Source: Bradyrhizobium nanningense
GTDB lineage: Bacteria > Pseudomonadota > Alphaproteobacteria > Rhizobiales > Xanthobacteraceae
Assembly (NCBI RefSeq): GCF_004114535.1
Contig: NZ_LBJC01000002.1
Location: forward strand, 186,001 to 250,000
Direction: 5' to 3'
Length of the DNA: 64,000 nucleotides
A model generated the notes under the pieces. That model saw nothing but the letters and a program-made list of their open reading frames with translations. It searched no databases and was not told the DNA's origin. Below, piece by piece: positions 8,070 to 17,648 of this stretch. Position numbers and translations under genes: made by a program. How positions within the stretch are numbered: the first letter of the stretch is position 1; each line of letters begins with the position of its first letter.

Positions 8070-8357
8070 TCAAACTGATCGATCGCGGGCACCGCCGATT
8101 GCTCGATGCGATGCAGCAGCGAAAGAATTTCCGTTTGTGGCAGTCAGCGTCTTGTTCTCAGGAAGCGCGATGTCGCTCTTGATCTCGGTCAGGTCCCGGC
8201 GAACTTCCGCGACGTCGCGCTCCAGACGTCCCAAACGCTCGGTATGGCGGGCCTGAGTTTCCAGAACCAAGTCCATCTTCCTGTCGAGCGAACGCAGAAA
8301 CGCCAAGGTGTGGCTTGCCACCTTAGCGACATCATCATGCGTGTCTGGCTCGGCCAT
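8070..8357 (-). CDS. Small coiled-coil protein, 3' end apparently frameshifted
   Basis: Start at ATG 8357 (GGAG 8-12 bases upstream), product 95 residues. Residues about 10-63 form an amphipathic helix with heptads and charged repeats (LDRKMDLVLETQARHTERLG, then VAEVRRDLTEIKSDI). This is a type common in Bradyrhizobium small coiled-coil proteins. After NKTLTATN the annotated frame becomes low-quality. The frame one base over continues as EILSLLHRIEQSAVPAIDQF, which restores the expected helix, so a one-base indel near 8131-8134 is likely. The shifted frame has no stop until the trpL stop at 7949. Function unknown. Confidence 0.6.
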   Translation of the reverse strand: MAEPDTHDDVAKVASHTLAFLRSLDRKMDLVLETQARHTERLGRLERDVAEVRRDLTEIKSDIALPENKTLTATNGNSFAAASHRAIGGARDRSV

Positions 8358-8460
8358 GACTCTAGCTCCGCTCCACTGCGGCAATATAGCGGAACGGATC
8401 CAGTGTAGTTGGTCTACATCGAGACGGAAAGTCGCTCTCACCGGAAGACCTTAGGGCCTC

Positions 8461-9135
8461 CTACCCCAAATGCCTGCGGAAAAACTCGGTCGCCCGGCCC
8501 CAGGCCAGCTCGGCGGCCTCGCGGTCGTGCACGGCCTGGCGCTGCTCGTTGACAAAGGCGTGCTCGGCGTCATAGCGGAAAAGCTCCAGCGACTTGCCGG
8601 CCGCCTTCATGGCCTTTTCGAAGCCGTTGACCAGCTCCGGCGTGCACCAATCGTCCTTGTTGGCGAAATGGGCCTGGAGCGGGATCTTGACGTCGGCAGG
8701 CTTGGCCGCCTGCTCCGGCGGGATGCCGTAGAACACGACGCCGGCCGCGAGCTCCGGAATCTTGGTCGCGCCGATGATGGTCACGGCCCCACCGAGGCAG
8801 AATCCGGTCAGACCGACCTTGGCGCCGTTGCGCGACAGATATTGCGTGGCGCCGCGCACCGTCTGCGTGGTGGCGTCCATGAAGTCGAGCGAATTCATCT
8901 CCTTGTTGGCGCTGTCCGTGTCGTGATACGGCACCACCTTGCCCTTGTAGAGATCGGGCGCCAGCGCATCGAAGCCGGCCAGCGCAAAGCGGTCGCACAG
9001 GCCCTTGATCTGATCCGACAATCCCCACCATTCCTGGATCACGACCACGCCCGGCGCGTTGCCTCGCGCGGCATTGGCGAGATAGCCCGAGGCGTCCTTG
9101 CCATCCGGGCGCTTGAAGGTGATGGCGGTTCCCAT
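8461..9135 (-). CDS. Dienelactone hydrolase family protein
   Basis: Alpha/beta hydrolase of 224 residues in the dienelactone hydrolase family. The expected Cys-Asp-His triad is present: Cys113 in the nucleophile elbow GFCLGG, Asp161 or 162 in ANKDDW, His192 in AEHAFVN. The start at 9135 is chosen because AGGAGG lies 5 bases upstream; the longer open frame begins in non-conserved sequence. Classical members open 4-carboxymethylenebut-2-en-4-olide in chlorocatechol degradation. No other aromatic-degradation gene is nearby, so the real substrate is unknown. Confidence 0.9.
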   Translation of the reverse strand: MGTAITFKRPDGKDASGYLANAARGNAPGVVVIQEWWGLSDQIKGLCDRFALAGFDALAPDLYKGKVVPYHDTDSANKEMNSLDFMDATTQTVRGATQYLSRNGAKVGLTGFCLGGAVTIIGATKIPELAAGVVFYGIPPEQAAKPADVKIPLQAHFANKDDWCTPELVNGFEKAMKAAGKSLELFRYDAEHAFVNEQRQAVHDREAAELAWGRATEFFRRHLG

Positions 9136-9310
9136 GATGTCCTCCGATGAGTTTCTGGGGGAGCGGTTGACGGGCATTTTGGCCGGTGCGAGCGGATGAC
9201 GCAATCACCGCGCAAACAAACTCTCGTGCCCCGGATGCAATGCAGCGCGCCCCTGGCGATGCGGAGCATCGTCCAGTGCGACGTGATGCGTTGCTGATCT
9301 GGGGCAGCTA

Positions 9311-9358
9311 TCGGCATTCCGGGTCCCGGCTCGCGCTTCGCGCGTCCGGGACACGGCC
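9311..9358. repeat. Short palindromic intergenic element
   Basis: Inverted arms GTCCCGG (9323-9329) and CCGGGAC (9346-9352) surround the self-complementary CGCGCTTCGCGCG. It matches the general class of Bradyrhizobium intergenic palindromes and sits just past the fbcH terminator. Confidence 0.5.
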
Positions 9359-9361
9359 AAC

Positions 9362-9388
9362 AAAAAAGCCCCTTTGCGGGGGCTTTTT
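9362..9388 (-). terminator. Rho-independent terminator after fbcH
   Basis: AAAAAAGCCCC-TTTGCG-GGGGCTTTTT has a 5-bp GC stem with A and T tracts on both sides, so it can work in both directions. It lies 24 bp beyond the fbcH stop codon and closes the bc1 operon. Confidence 0.85.
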
Positions 9389-9411
9389 CATTTGGTCTCG
9401 TCCATCGCCGC

Positions 9412-11484
9412 TCAATGCGAGTCGGCCCAGACCTTCTTCTTGGTGAAGTACATCAGGCCCGCGAACAGGATCAGGAACACGAACACCTGGAAGCCGAGGC
9501 GCTTGCGCGCTTCCATGTGCGGCTCGGCGGTCCACATCAGGAACGTGGTGACGTCCTTGGCATATTGCGCGACGGTGGCCGGCGAGCCGTCGTCATAGGT
9601 CACCTGGCCATCGCTGAGCGGCTTCGGCATCTTGATGGCATGGCCCGGGAAGTACTTGTTGTAGTATGAGCCCTCCGGAATGGTGACGCCCTCGGGGACG
9701 TGATCGTCAAAACCCTGCAGCACCGCCGAGACGTAGTCCGGGCCCTGCTCCTGGTACTGGCTGAAGAAGTCGAAGACGAACCAGGGGAAGCCGCGCTTAT
9801 AGGAACGCGCCTTGGTGATCAGGGAGAGGTCCGGCGGCGCAGCGCCGCCGTTCGCCGCACGAGCGGCCTGCTCGTTCGGGAACGGCGACGGGAAATAATC
9901 CGCCGGTCGCCCCGCACGCTCGAACATGTCGCCCGCATCGTTCGGGCCGTCCTTGAGCTTGTATTCGGAGGCGAAGGCTGCCGCCTGCGCCACGGAATAG
10001 CCGGGCCCACCGGGCTCGGCGAGGTTGCGGAAGGCGACATACGACAGTCCGTGGCAGCTGGCGCAGACCTCCTTGTAGACCTTCAGGCCGCGCTGCAGCG
10101 CACCGCGGTCGAACTTACCGAAAGGGCCCGAGAACGACCATTTATTGCCGGGCGGCTGGTCGCTGCCCTCAGACGCCTTCGCACTGTCGACGGAGCCTGC
10201 GAACAACGAACCGGCGAGCGCCAGGACGATCGCGGTCGATACCATCGGCGTCGATCGGCTGCCGGTCTTGGCCAGCACCGCATCCGAAATCGAGTTCGGC
10301 ACCGGCCGCGGCTTCTCGATCCGCGAGAGCAGCGGCAGCACGATCAGGAAGTAGGCGAAGTAGCACACCGTCAGGACCCGGCCGGCAACGACGTAGATGC
10401 CTTCCGGCGGCTGCGCGCCGAGATAGCCGAGCAGGATGCAGACCACGACGAAGATCCAGAAGAACTGCTTGGCCAGCGGGCGATATTTCGACGACTTCGT
10501 CTTCGCTGCGTCCAGCCAGGGCAGGAAGCACAGGATGATGATCGCGCCGAACATCGCGATGACGCCCGCGAGCTTGTTCGGGATCGAGCGCAGGATCGCG
10601 TAGAACGGCAGGTAATACCATTCCGGCACGATGTGCGGCGGCGTCACGCCCGGATTCGCCGGAATGTAGTTGTCGGCGTCGCCGAGATAGTTCGGCATGT
10701 AGAAGATGAACCAGGCGTAGAGCAGCATGAAGCAGGCCACGCCGAACATGTCCTTGATGGTGGCATGCGGCGTGAACAGGACCGTGTCCTTTTCAGACTT
10801 CGGCTCGACGCCGTCAGGATTGTTCTGGCCGGCGACGTGCAGCGCCCAGACGTGGAGCACCACGACGCCCGCGATCAGGAACGGCAGCAGGTAATGCAGC
10901 GAGAAGAAGCGGTTCAGCGTCGGGTTGCCGACCGAATAGCCGCCCCACAGCAGCGTCACGATGCTCTCGCCGAAATAGGGAATGGCGGAGAACAGGTTGG
11001 TGATGACGGTGGCGCCCCAGAAGCTCATCTGCCCCCAGGGGAGCACGTAGCCCATGAAGCCCGTGGCCATCATCAGGAGGTAGATGATGACGCCGAGGAT
11101 CCACAGCACCTCGCGCGGCTCCTTGTACGACCCGTAATAAAGGCCGCGGAACATATGGACATAGACGGCGACGAAGAACATCGACGCGCCGACCGCGTGC
11201 ATGTTGCGCAGCAGCCAGCCGTAGTTCACGTCGCGGACGATCAGCTCGACCGACTTGAAGGCGAGATCGGCATGCGGCGTATAGTGCATCGCCAGGATCA
11301 CGCCGGTCAGGATCTGTATCCCCAGCATGAAGGAGAGGATGGCGCCGAAGGTCCACCAATAGTTCAGGTTACGCGGGGTGGGATAGGCGACGAACGAGGA
11401 GTGCATGAGGCCGAAGATCGGCAGGCGCCGCTCGATCCATTGCAGGGCCGGATTGCTCGGCTGGTAGTCGGATGGTCCGCTCAT
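9412..11484 (-). CDS. fbcH: Cytochrome b / cytochrome c1 fusion precursor of the bc1 complex
   Basis: Core of respiratory complex III (ubiquinol to cytochrome c, inner membrane). The 690-residue chain joins cytochrome b (about 1-400) and cytochrome c1 (about 415-690). Seen: four haem b ligands H96, H110, H197 and H211; the Qo-site motif PEWY at 287-290; a secretion signal at about 412-436 ([19 protein letters not shown]); and the haem c motif CASCH at 474-478. A C-terminal anchor helix lies near [14 protein letters not shown]. In Bradyrhizobium japonicum the FbcH precursor is cut at the internal signal to give separate b and c1 subunits, and the same is expected here. It follows the Rieske gene by 62 bp, forming the fbcFH operon. 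Confidence 0.98.
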   Translation of the reverse strand: MSGPSDYQPSNPALQWIERRLPIFGLMHSSFVAYPTPRNLNYWWTFGAILSFMLGIQILTGVILAMHYTPHADLAFKSVELIVRDVNYGWLLRNMHAVGASMFFVAVYVHMFRGLYYGSYKEPREVLWILGVIIYLLMMATGFMGYVLPWGQMSFWGATVITNLFSAIPYFGESIVTLLWGGYSVGNPTLNRFFSLHYLLPFLIAGVVVLHVWALHVAGQNNPDGVEPKSEKDTVLFTPHATIKDMFGVACFMLLYAWFIFYMPNYLGDADNYIPANPGVTPPHIVPEWYYLPFYAILRSIPNKLAGVIAMFGAIIILCFLPWLDAAKTKSSKYRPLAKQFFWIFVVVCILLGYLGAQPPEGIYVVAGRVLTVCYFAYFLIVLPLLSRIEKPRPVPNSISDAVLAKTGSRSTPMVSTAIVLALAGSLFAGSVDSAKASEGSDQPPGNKWSFSGPFGKFDRGALQRGLKVYKEVCASCHGLSYVAFRNLAEPGGPGYSVAQAAAFASEYKLKDGPNDAGDMFERAGRPADYFPSPFPNEQAARAANGGAAPPDLSLITKARSYKRGFPWFVFDFFSQYQEQGPDYVSAVLQGFDDHVPEGVTIPEGSYYNKYFPGHAIKMPKPLSDGQVTYDDGSPATVAQYAKDVTTFLMWTAEPHMEARKRLGFQVFVFLILFAGLMYFTKKKVWADSH

Positions 11485-11546
11485 GATGCGATCCTGAGGA
11501 AATAGTACGACGAGACGGCGCGAAGCTTCGGACGAAGGCCCAAAGC

Positions 11547-12077
11547 TCAGCCGATCTGGATTTTGGTGTCGGAAACGAACTGATACGGCGGCACCGGCAG
11601 GTTCGCGGGCGCGGGCCCCTGGCGGATGCGGCCGGACGAATCGTATTGCGAACCATGGCAGGGGCAGAAGAACCCGTCGTAATTGCCTTCATGGGCGATC
11701 GGGATGCAGCCGAGATGGGTGCAGATGCCGATCACGACCAGCCACTGGTCGTGGCCCGACTTGACCCGGGCCTCGTCGGTCTCCGGATCGGGCAGGCTCG
11801 CGACGTTGACGCCGCGCGCCTCGTCGATCTGCTTCTTGGTGCGGTGGCTGATGTAGATCGGCTTGCCGCGCCAGAACACCTTGATGTCCTGGCCTTCGGC
11901 GACCGGGCTGAGATCGACCTCGATCGGCGCACCGGCGGCGATGGTCGAGGCGTCAGGATTCATTTGGGAGATGAAGGGCCAGAGCGCGGCCGCGCTCCCT
12001 ACTGCTGCAGCTGCCCCGGTTGCAACGAATAAGAAATCACGGCGTGTCGGATGGTCCGCCGAAGACGCTGTCGTCAC
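11547..12077 (-). CDS. petA: Ubiquinol-cytochrome c reductase Rieske iron-sulfur subunit
   Basis: Rieske [2Fe-2S] subunit of the bc1 complex (also called fbcF), 176 residues. The N terminus has a twin-arginine signal-anchor ([17 protein letters not shown], residues 11-27). Cluster ligands are C119 and H121 in CTHLGC and C138 and H141 in CPCH; C124 and C140 would form the stabilising disulfide. It is first in the operon with fbcH. The region upstream is shared with the divergent trmL gene. Confidence 0.97.
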   Translation of the reverse strand: MTTASSADHPTRRDFLFVATGAAAAVGSAAALWPFISQMNPDASTIAAGAPIEVDLSPVAEGQDIKVFWRGKPIYISHRTKKQIDEARGVNVASLPDPETDEARVKSGHDQWLVVIGICTHLGCIPIAHEGNYDGFFCPCHGSQYDSSGRIRQGPAPANLPVPPYQFVSDTKIQIG

Positions 12078-12355
12078 GATTCCAACCCTTTCTTCTTGCG
12101 CAACCGGTGGAACCGCTCCAGAGGGCGCCCATGAGGTCCCCGGAAAGGCTGCCGGCGCCCGCGGCCCCCCGCGGCGGCAGAACTTCGCTTATTCACCTCT
12201 AAACAGGCGAAACAGCAGTCCAGAATCGTTCTATTGGCACCCTTGCCGGGCGAGCGCAAGCCCGCTATCGGCGCGGGAGCGTGCCAAGCACGAATTCCCG
12301 GGCAGGCGATGTTTTATTGAGACATTTCCGCTCCACAACCAAGCCGCCACCCCCG
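12078..12355. other. Divergent intergenic region petA / trmL
   Basis: 278 bp holding the start regions of both genes. I see short GC-rich inverted repeats (for example around GCCCGCTATCGGCGCGGGAGC) but no site I can assign to a named regulator, and no small gene. Confidence 0.4.
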
Positions 12356-12814
12356 ATGCAGATAGCGCTTTTCCAGCCCGACATCCCTCAGAACACCGGC
12401 ACGATTCTCAGGCTCTGTGCCTGCCTCGGACTCGACGCCCATATCATCGAACCGGCGGGGTTCCCGGTCTCCGACCGCGCGTTCCGCCGGGCGGGAATGG
12501 ACTACCTCGGCCATGTCAGCATCGTCAGGCACGATTCCTGGCTGAAATTCGAGGAGTGGCGCGCCGGGCATGGCTACCGCCTGCTGCTGTTCACCACCAA
12601 GGCCGCCACCGACTATCGCGATTTCCGTTACCAGACGTCGGACATCCTGCTATTCGGGCGCGAGAGCGCCGGCGTCACCGACGCGGTGGTCGAGGCCGCG
12701 GATGCGCGGCTGGTGATCCCGATCAAAGCGGGGCTGCGGTCGCTCAATGTCGCCATGACCGCGGCCATGGCCGCAGGCGAGGCACTGCGACAGATCCGGA
12801 ACCCGCAAGTTTGA
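12356..12814 (+). CDS. trmL: tRNA (cytidine(34)-2'-O)-methyltransferase
   Basis: SPOUT-class methyltransferase of 152 residues that methylates the 2'-OH of the wobble nucleotide in tRNA-Leu species. The N terminus MQIALFQPDIPQNTGTILRL carries the family's motif 1 asparagine (PQNTG). The C-terminal trefoil-knot motifs are LLFGRESAGV and VIPIKAGLRSLNVAMTAAMA. The start at 12356 is used because conservation begins there. The queE start lies 19 bp after the stop, so both may be co-transcribed; both act on the anticodon loop. Confidence 0.95.
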   Translation: MQIALFQPDIPQNTGTILRLCACLGLDAHIIEPAGFPVSDRAFRRAGMDYLGHVSIVRHDSWLKFEEWRAGHGYRLLLFTTKAATDYRDFRYQTSDILLFGRESAGVTDAVVEAADARLVIPIKAGLRSLNVAMTAAMAAGEALRQIRNPQV

Positions 12815-12822
12815 AGGTTTAA

Positions 12823-12827
12823 AGGAG
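12823..12827 (+). promoter_or_regulatory. Ribosome binding site supporting a TTG start for queE
   Basis: AGGAG lies 6 bases before TTG at 12834. No ATG or GTG of the same frame lies at a sensible place before the conserved sequence, so the TTG is taken as the start. Confidence 0.75.
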
Positions 12828-12833
12828 AGACGA

Positions 12834-13466
12834 TTGAGTTACGCGGTCAAGGAAATCTTCCTGACCCTGCAAGGCGAAGGCGCCCATGCCGGGCGCGCCT
12901 CCGTGTTCTGCCGCTTTGCCGGCTGCAACCTCTGGAGCGGGCGCGAGGCGGACCGCCTTGAGGCCACTTGCAAGTTCTGCGACACGGACTTCGTCGGGAC
13001 CGACGGCACCCTCGGCGGCCGCTACGGCTCGGCCGCCGAGCTCGCCGACACCATCGCCGCGCAATGGCGCGGCACCGAAGCCAACCGCTATGTGGTGCTC
13101 ACCGGCGGCGAGCCCCTGCTTCAGGTCGACACCGCGCTGATCGACGCTCTCCACGCCCGCGGCTTCGAGATCGGCGTCGAGACCAACGGCACCATTGCCG
13201 CGCCTGATGGCCTCGACTGGATCTGCGTCAGCCCCAAGGGCGGCAGCGAGCTGGTGCTGCGCCAGGGGCATGAACTCAAGCTGGTCTATCCGCAGGCCCT
13301 CGCCGCGCCTGAAACCTTCGAGAACCTCGCCTTCGAGCGCTTCTCGCTGCAGCCGATGGACGGACCCGAGGTGATCGAGAACACCGCGCGCGCAATCGAC
13401 TATTGCCTGCGCCATCCGCAATGGCGGCTCAGCGTGCAGACACATAAGTCGCTCGGCATCAGATAG
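12834..13466 (+). CDS. queE: 7-carboxy-7-deazaguanine synthase
   Basis: Radical SAM enzyme that turns 6-carboxytetrahydropterin into 7-carboxy-7-deazaguanine on the path to queuosine. At 210 residues it is of normal length. The proteobacterial variant cluster motif C-x14-C-x2-C is seen as C31, C46 and C49 (CNLW...[10 protein letters not shown]). The GGEP motif (LTGGEPLLQ) binds SAM. A TTG start is backed by AGGAG. queC and queD are not in the window. It lies directly behind trmL. Confidence 0.95.
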   Translation: MSYAVKEIFLTLQGEGAHAGRASVFCRFAGCNLWSGREADRLEATCKFCDTDFVGTDGTLGGRYGSAAELADTIAAQWRGTEANRYVVLTGGEPLLQVDTALIDALHARGFEIGVETNGTIAAPDGLDWICVSPKGGSELVLRQGHELKLVYPQALAAPETFENLAFERFSLQPMDGPEVIENTARAIDYCLRHPQWRLSVQTHKSLGIR

Positions 13467-13476
13467 GGACAGTTTT

Positions 13477-13564
13477 GTAGGGTGGGCAAAGCGAAGCGTG
13501 CCCACCATTCAGGATGACGATAAAAGACGTGGGCACGGCGCAAGGGCGCCTTTGCCCATCCTAC
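13477..13564. repeat. Interspersed palindromic repeat, GTAGGGTGGGC type
   Basis: Begins GTAGGGTGGGCAAAGCGAAG and ends GCCTTTGCCCATCCTAC, with the inner pair GTGCCCACC / GTGGGCAC. It matches a repeat type I recognise from Bradyrhizobium intergenic regions. It occupies most of the gap between queE and hemF. Confidence 0.7.
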
Positions 13565-13593
13565 GGCACACTCCGCGTGGTAAGCGACCGGGA

Positions 13594-14487
13594 ATGAAGA
13601 TGGACATGTCGACGATCGAAGACCGCAAGACCCACGCCCGCACCTGGTTCGAAGCCTTGCGCGACGATATCTGCGCGAGCTTCGAGCGGCTCGAGGACGA
13701 CGCCCCGCAAAGTCTCTATCCGGGCGAAGCCGGCCGCTTCAAGCGCACGCCCTGGCAGCGTGCCGACCATACCGGCGCGCCCGGCGGCGGCGGGGTGATG
13801 TCGATGATGCATGGCCGGCTGTTCGAGAAGGTCGGCGTGCACTGCTCGACCGTGCACGGCGAGTTCGCGCCCGAATTTCGCGCCCAGATTCCCGGCGCGG
13901 CGGACGACCCGAAATTCTGGGCCTCGGGCATCTCGCTGATCGCGCATATGCGCAATCCGAACGTGCCCGCCGTGCACATGAACACCCGCTTCGTCGTCAC
14001 CACCAAAGCCTGGTTCGGCGGCGGCGCCGATCTGACGCCGGTGCTCGACCGGCGGCGCACGCAGGACGATGCCGACACCATCGCCTTCCACGCCGCGATG
14101 AAAGTGGCCTGCGCGCAGAACAGCGGCGTTGCCGATTACGACAAGTACAAGAAATGGTGCGACGAGTATTTCTACCTGCCCCACCGCAAGGAGGCGCGCG
14201 GCATCGGCGGCATCTTCTACGACTGGCACGACAGCGGCGACTGGGAGGCCGACCTCGCCTTCACCAAGGACGTCGGACGCGCCTTCCTGAAGATCTACCC
14301 CGAGATCGTCAGGCGCAATTTCGCCAGCGCCTGGACCACCGCCGACCGCGAGGAGCAATTGATCCGACGCGGCCGCTATGTCGAGTTCAACCTGCTCTAT
14401 GACCGCGGCACCATCTTCGGGCTCAAGACCGGCGGCAATGTCGATTCGATCCTGTCGTCGATGCCGCCGGAGGTGAAGTGGCCGTGA
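13594..14487 (+). CDS. hemF: Oxygen-dependent coproporphyrinogen III oxidase
   Basis: Oxidative decarboxylation of coproporphyrinogen III to protoporphyrinogen IX, aerobic haem synthesis, cytoplasmic. The 297 residues fit the HemF family. Seen: [19 protein letters not shown], the signature [20 protein letters not shown], and [18 protein letters not shown]. The start is set at ATG 13594 because the longer frame begins inside the repeat; ATG 13600 or 13606 are alternatives. The stop overlaps the start of the HAD hydrolase gene by 10 bp, pointing to translational coupling. Confidence 0.95.
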   Translation: MKMDMSTIEDRKTHARTWFEALRDDICASFERLEDDAPQSLYPGEAGRFKRTPWQRADHTGAPGGGGVMSMMHGRLFEKVGVHCSTVHGEFAPEFRAQIPGAADDPKFWASGISLIAHMRNPNVPAVHMNTRFVVTTKAWFGGGADLTPVLDRRRTQDDADTIAFHAAMKVACAQNSGVADYDKYKKWCDEYFYLPHRKEARGIGGIFYDWHDSGDWEADLAFTKDVGRAFLKIYPEIVRRNFASAWTTADREEQLIRRGRYVEFNLLYDRGTIFGLKTGGNVDSILSSMPPEVKWP

Positions 14488-15236
14488 CGACGATGAAGCC
14501 CGCCCTGAAGCCGCTCCCCCGCGCCATGCTGATCGACATGGACGACACCATCCTGTCGGCCTATGGCCGGCCCGAGATCGCCTGGAACACGATCGCGAAC
14601 GAGTTTGCCGAGGAGCTTGCGCCGCTGCCGCCGCCGCAGGTCGCGACCGCAGTGCTCGCCTATGCGCGGCAGTTCTGGTCGACCGCGGAGCCGATCTGGC
14701 GGATGAAGCTCGGCGAAGCGCGGCGGCTCACGGTGCGCGGCGGCTTCGCCGTGCTCGCCGCAGAGGGCCATCGCGCCCTGCCCGACGATCTCGCCGATCG
14801 CATCGCCGACCGCTTCACCACCTACCGCGAGGAAGCGATCTTCGTCTTCCCCGGCGCGCATGACGCGATCGACGCGTTCAGGGCACGCGGCGTCAAGCTC
14901 GCGCTGGTCACCAATGGCGCCGCCGAGATGCAGCGCGCCAAGGTCGAGCGGTTCGAGCTGACCCATCGCTTCGACCACATTCAGATCGAGGGCGAGCACG
15001 GCTTCGGCAAGCCCGAGGAGCGCGCCTATCTGCACGCGATGGAAGCGCTCGGCGTCACGCCTGCGGACACCTGGATGATCGGCGACAATCTGGAATGGGA
15101 AGTCGTGACGCCGCAGCGCCTCGGCATCTATTCGATCTGGATCGACGTCCATGGCGACGGCCTGCCCGAAGGCTCGACCGTCAAGCCCGACCGCATCATC
15201 CGCTCGCTGACCGAGCTGGTGCCGGGCCGCTCCTGA
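14478..15236 (+). CDS. HAD family hydrolase
   Basis: Haloacid-dehalogenase superfamily phosphatase (subfamily IA) of 252 residues. The catalytic motif DMDDT has nucleophile D20 and acid/base D22. Motif II is LVTNG, and motif IV is [10 protein letters not shown] with a lysine (GKPEE) before it. A helical cap lies between motifs I and II. GTG at 14478 is used; GTG 14484 also has GGAGG at a suitable distance. It overlaps hemF. The substrate is unknown, and overlap with hemF alone is not proof of a role in haem metabolism. Confidence 0.85.
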   Translation: MAVTTMKPALKPLPRAMLIDMDDTILSAYGRPEIAWNTIANEFAEELAPLPPPQVATAVLAYARQFWSTAEPIWRMKLGEARRLTVRGGFAVLAAEGHRALPDDLADRIADRFTTYREEAIFVFPGAHDAIDAFRARGVKLALVTNGAAEMQRAKVERFELTHRFDHIQIEGEHGFGKPEERAYLHAMEALGVTPADTWMIGDNLEWEVVTPQRLGIYSIWIDVHGDGLPEGSTVKPDRIIRSLTELVPGRS

Positions 15237-15249
15237 GCGGGCCATGAGA

Positions 15250-15420
15250 CAAAAATCGAAAAACAACCCCATGCACAGTAGACGGCCTCTGCAAGATCAA
15301 GGGGTTACGGATTTTACGAATCGCCTTTGATCCGCCGGGCAAAACAGGAGTATGACGCCATCGTCGAAATTTGCGATGGACGGATTTTTGTCTGAGCCGC
15401 AGCCGCCGGCCCGGCGAGCT
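15250..15420. repeat. Probable dispersed repeat upstream of the 349-residue membrane protein
   Basis: The 301-bp gap after the HAD gene includes AACAACCCCATGCACAGTAG and a stretch ending GGACGGATTTTTGTCTGA. I recognise these from intergenic copies in other Bradyrhizobium chromosomes, but cannot verify this here. No inverted ends are obvious and no gene is supported in the gap. Confidence 0.4.
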
Positions 15421-15537
15421 GGGCCAGCGCAATTTGCGGCAGCCCGCCTGCCTCACTTGACGTGAAATGCTTCACAAGCCGAAATCCGGGATTGCGGTAG
15501 CCTTTCCGCCATGGGGCGTGGTGAGTTGGAGGCGACA

Positions 15538-16587
15538 ATGGAGCAGGACCTTCCGAAGCAGACAGCGCGCACGCAACCGACGAATGAGGCGCCGGGCGTC
15601 TGGCAAAAGATCCAGGTCTGGGACAGCCGTCTGTCGGTCACCAAGGGCCTGACGGCCGTCACTCTGCTGACGGGCCTCGTCGGTGGATACTTCCAGTACA
15701 TAAGCTCTTACGAGCAGAAGATAGGTGAGCAAGCCAAGGCCGACATGGACATGGCGACGCGAACCTTTCTCGAGATTTCGGACGCTTTCGCCGAAGTGCA
15801 GACACAGCAGGAGACCATGCTGCCCGAACAATTCGGCTCGCTGAAGGCGCAGGTCAATCCGGCCTTCATCCCCGTGGATACGAAAGCGCTGGAGACATTC
15901 CCGGATTATTGGAAGGCACGCACCGCCCTGCTGCGGAACGGCGCCATCTTCGCACGCAAGGCGGAGATCTACATCGATTGGCCCAGCGACCTCGGGCGCG
16001 ATGCGGCGGCGGAGCACACCCTCGACCAGGATCCCCTGACGGCGACGCTGCTGACGAAGTACAATTTCGATTGCGACGCCGAAGCCAATCTCCCGCAGTT
16101 CAAGGGAGCCATCTACAACGGAGGCGAGGCGAAGCGCCCCAGCGAAGAACTCTGCAACGACCCGACGGCCAATGGGCTGAAATCCTATGTCGATCTCTGT
16201 GCCCGGCGCGCGGACGGCGAGATCGACCCGCTGCAGAAGGTCGTGACCATCAACTGGTGGAGCGCCAAGCACCACGTCCTGGTGATGCACCATTGCTTCG
16301 AGGTGCTCCGGGACCAGCTGAATCCGCTGCAAGCCCAGGCGTTGGGCGGCGGCGACGGACCCAACGACCGCAAGCTCGACAGCATGAAGCCGCGGGACAG
16401 CAACGAGCACAGGCTGCAGCTTCAGGCCCGCCGGCTCGACGCGTTCATGACCTTGACCATGTCACAGCTGGACCGGATCAGGGTGCGCTACCGCCCGACC
16501 GGGTTCGTCTGCCACGTTCCGCTCGTTCGTGGCGCCGTCGGCTATTTCAGCAATCAGTGCCTGCCGAACCAGCCGATCACGGGCTAG
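15538..16587 (+). CDS. Hypothetical protein with one N-terminal membrane helix
   Basis: 349 residues; I do not recognise the family. ATG 15538 is preferred over the upstream ATG 15511 because GGAGG lies 6 bases before it. The layout is a short cytoplasmic N terminus, one membrane helix (about 39-57 of the short form, TAVTLLTGLVGGYFQYISS), and a soluble domain of about 290 residues. That domain contains several cysteines (FDCDAE, EELCND, VDLCARR, HHCFEV, VCHVP, NQCLP) and paired His (KHHVLVMHHC). If the domain is periplasmic, the cysteines could form disulfides. No operon partner is visible. Confidence 0.6.
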   Translation: MEQDLPKQTARTQPTNEAPGVWQKIQVWDSRLSVTKGLTAVTLLTGLVGGYFQYISSYEQKIGEQAKADMDMATRTFLEISDAFAEVQTQQETMLPEQFGSLKAQVNPAFIPVDTKALETFPDYWKARTALLRNGAIFARKAEIYIDWPSDLGRDAAAEHTLDQDPLTATLLTKYNFDCDAEANLPQFKGAIYNGGEAKRPSEELCNDPTANGLKSYVDLCARRADGEIDPLQKVVTINWWSAKHHVLVMHHCFEVLRDQLNPLQAQALGGGDGPNDRKLDSMKPRDSNEHRLQLQARRLDAFMTLTMSQLDRIRVRYRPTGFVCHVPLVRGAVGYFSNQCLPNQPITG

Positions 16588-16726
16588 CGCCCCTAGGACG
16601 GGACCGTAAGCTCGCCCAAATTCCTCCACCTGCCGACGTAACAACCCGCCGACCCTGCCCGTAGATGACCCTGCGGGCGCTTTCAGGCCAGGAAGCCAAA
16701 GGAAGGCGCGAGGGAGGCACGGCATC

Positions 16727-17239
16727 GTGAGTGGACAATTGAGCATCCGGCGAGCTCAGGCGGACGATTATGTCGCCGTTCGCGGTCTCGCGGACGCATT
16801 GGCGGCCCATATCGAAGAGCCGCCACCGCCTCTGACGCTCGACCGCTATCTCGCCTTCTATGTCCGAGAGCATGCGCCAGTGCACCTCTTCGTCGCGCTG
16901 CTGGAAGATCGCGTTGTCGGCATGATCGCGTGGATCCTGACCCACGAGCTCTACAGCGCCCAGGCCGGCATCTACATCAGCGACATTGCGGTGCATGCCG
17001 ATGCGCGCAGGAAGGGCGTCGGCAGAGCGTTGATGACGAAGGCAAGGGAATGGGCCTCCGATCACGGCGTGACGAAGCTCGGCTGGGATGTCTGGAAGCA
17101 CAATGCGTCGGCCATGGAATTCTATGAGCACCTGGGCGCGACCGTCGACACCGAGGCCGTGCCGCATCTCCTACTGCTGACGAACGTCCCAACCCATCCT
17201 GCGAACGGCCCCGCTCCCCCCGTTTTCCGGGTGTCATGA
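16727..17239 (+). CDS. GNAT family N-acetyltransferase
   Basis: 170 residues with the GNAT fold. Strand beta-4 and motif A appear as ISDIAVHADARRKGVGRALM, where RKGVGR is the acetyl-CoA pyrophosphate loop. Motif B follows with NASAMEFYEHLGA. The start is GTG at 16727. The acceptor substrate is unknown. It is a lone gene, followed 48 bp later by the YodC-like gene. Confidence 0.85.
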   Translation: MSGQLSIRRAQADDYVAVRGLADALAAHIEEPPPPLTLDRYLAFYVREHAPVHLFVALLEDRVVGMIAWILTHELYSAQAGIYISDIAVHADARRKGVGRALMTKAREWASDHGVTKLGWDVWKHNASAMEFYEHLGATVDTEAVPHLLLLTNVPTHPANGPAPPVFRVS

Positions 17240-17287
17240 CAACTTGCTAGCCTCGCGTCCGCTCGATCAAACTCGAAAGGACAATCC

Positions 17288-17494
17288 ATGGAATTGAAAG
17301 CCGGCGATGTGGTGATGCTGAAATCCGGCGGCCAGCCGCTGACGGTTGCGGAAGTGAAGCAGGACGAGGTGCTCTGCCTCTGGATGGGCATGGAAGGCGA
17401 CCTGTTCCGCGAGACGCTGCCTCTGGCCGTGCTCGACCGCGTGGAAATCGAAGACGAGGAAGAAGAGGACGACGAGGACGAGGACGAGGAGTAG
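17288..17494 (+). CDS. YodC family (DUF2158) small acidic protein
   Basis: 68 residues. The N-terminal half (MELKAGDVVMLKSGGQPLTV) is the DUF2158/YodC beta-barrel start with the conserved LKSGGPxMTV-like motif. The last about 18 residues are almost all Asp and Glu, an unusually acidic tail. AAAGGAC precedes the ATG by 6 bases. The family has no established function. Confidence 0.8.
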   Translation: MELKAGDVVMLKSGGQPLTVAEVKQDEVLCLWMGMEGDLFRETLPLAVLDRVEIEDEEEEDDEDEDEE

Positions 17495-17648
17495 GCACGC
17501 CTGAGACCGCATCCCGGTCAGGCCGGCCAGGCGTAAGCCAGGTGCGGTGTACCCCAACTTGCCGACATCCGATGACGGCGCCCGGACTTCGTTCACGGGC
17601 CACAAGGCGACATCATATCGTATGACAAGGCCGCCAACTGAGGCGGCC

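Noticed and set aside
9700-11505. Plus-strand open frame of 601 codons opposite fbcH
   Set aside because: Arg/Asp/His/Glu-rich composition with no domain. It mirrors the codon pattern of fbcH, whose haem and quinone motifs are certain.
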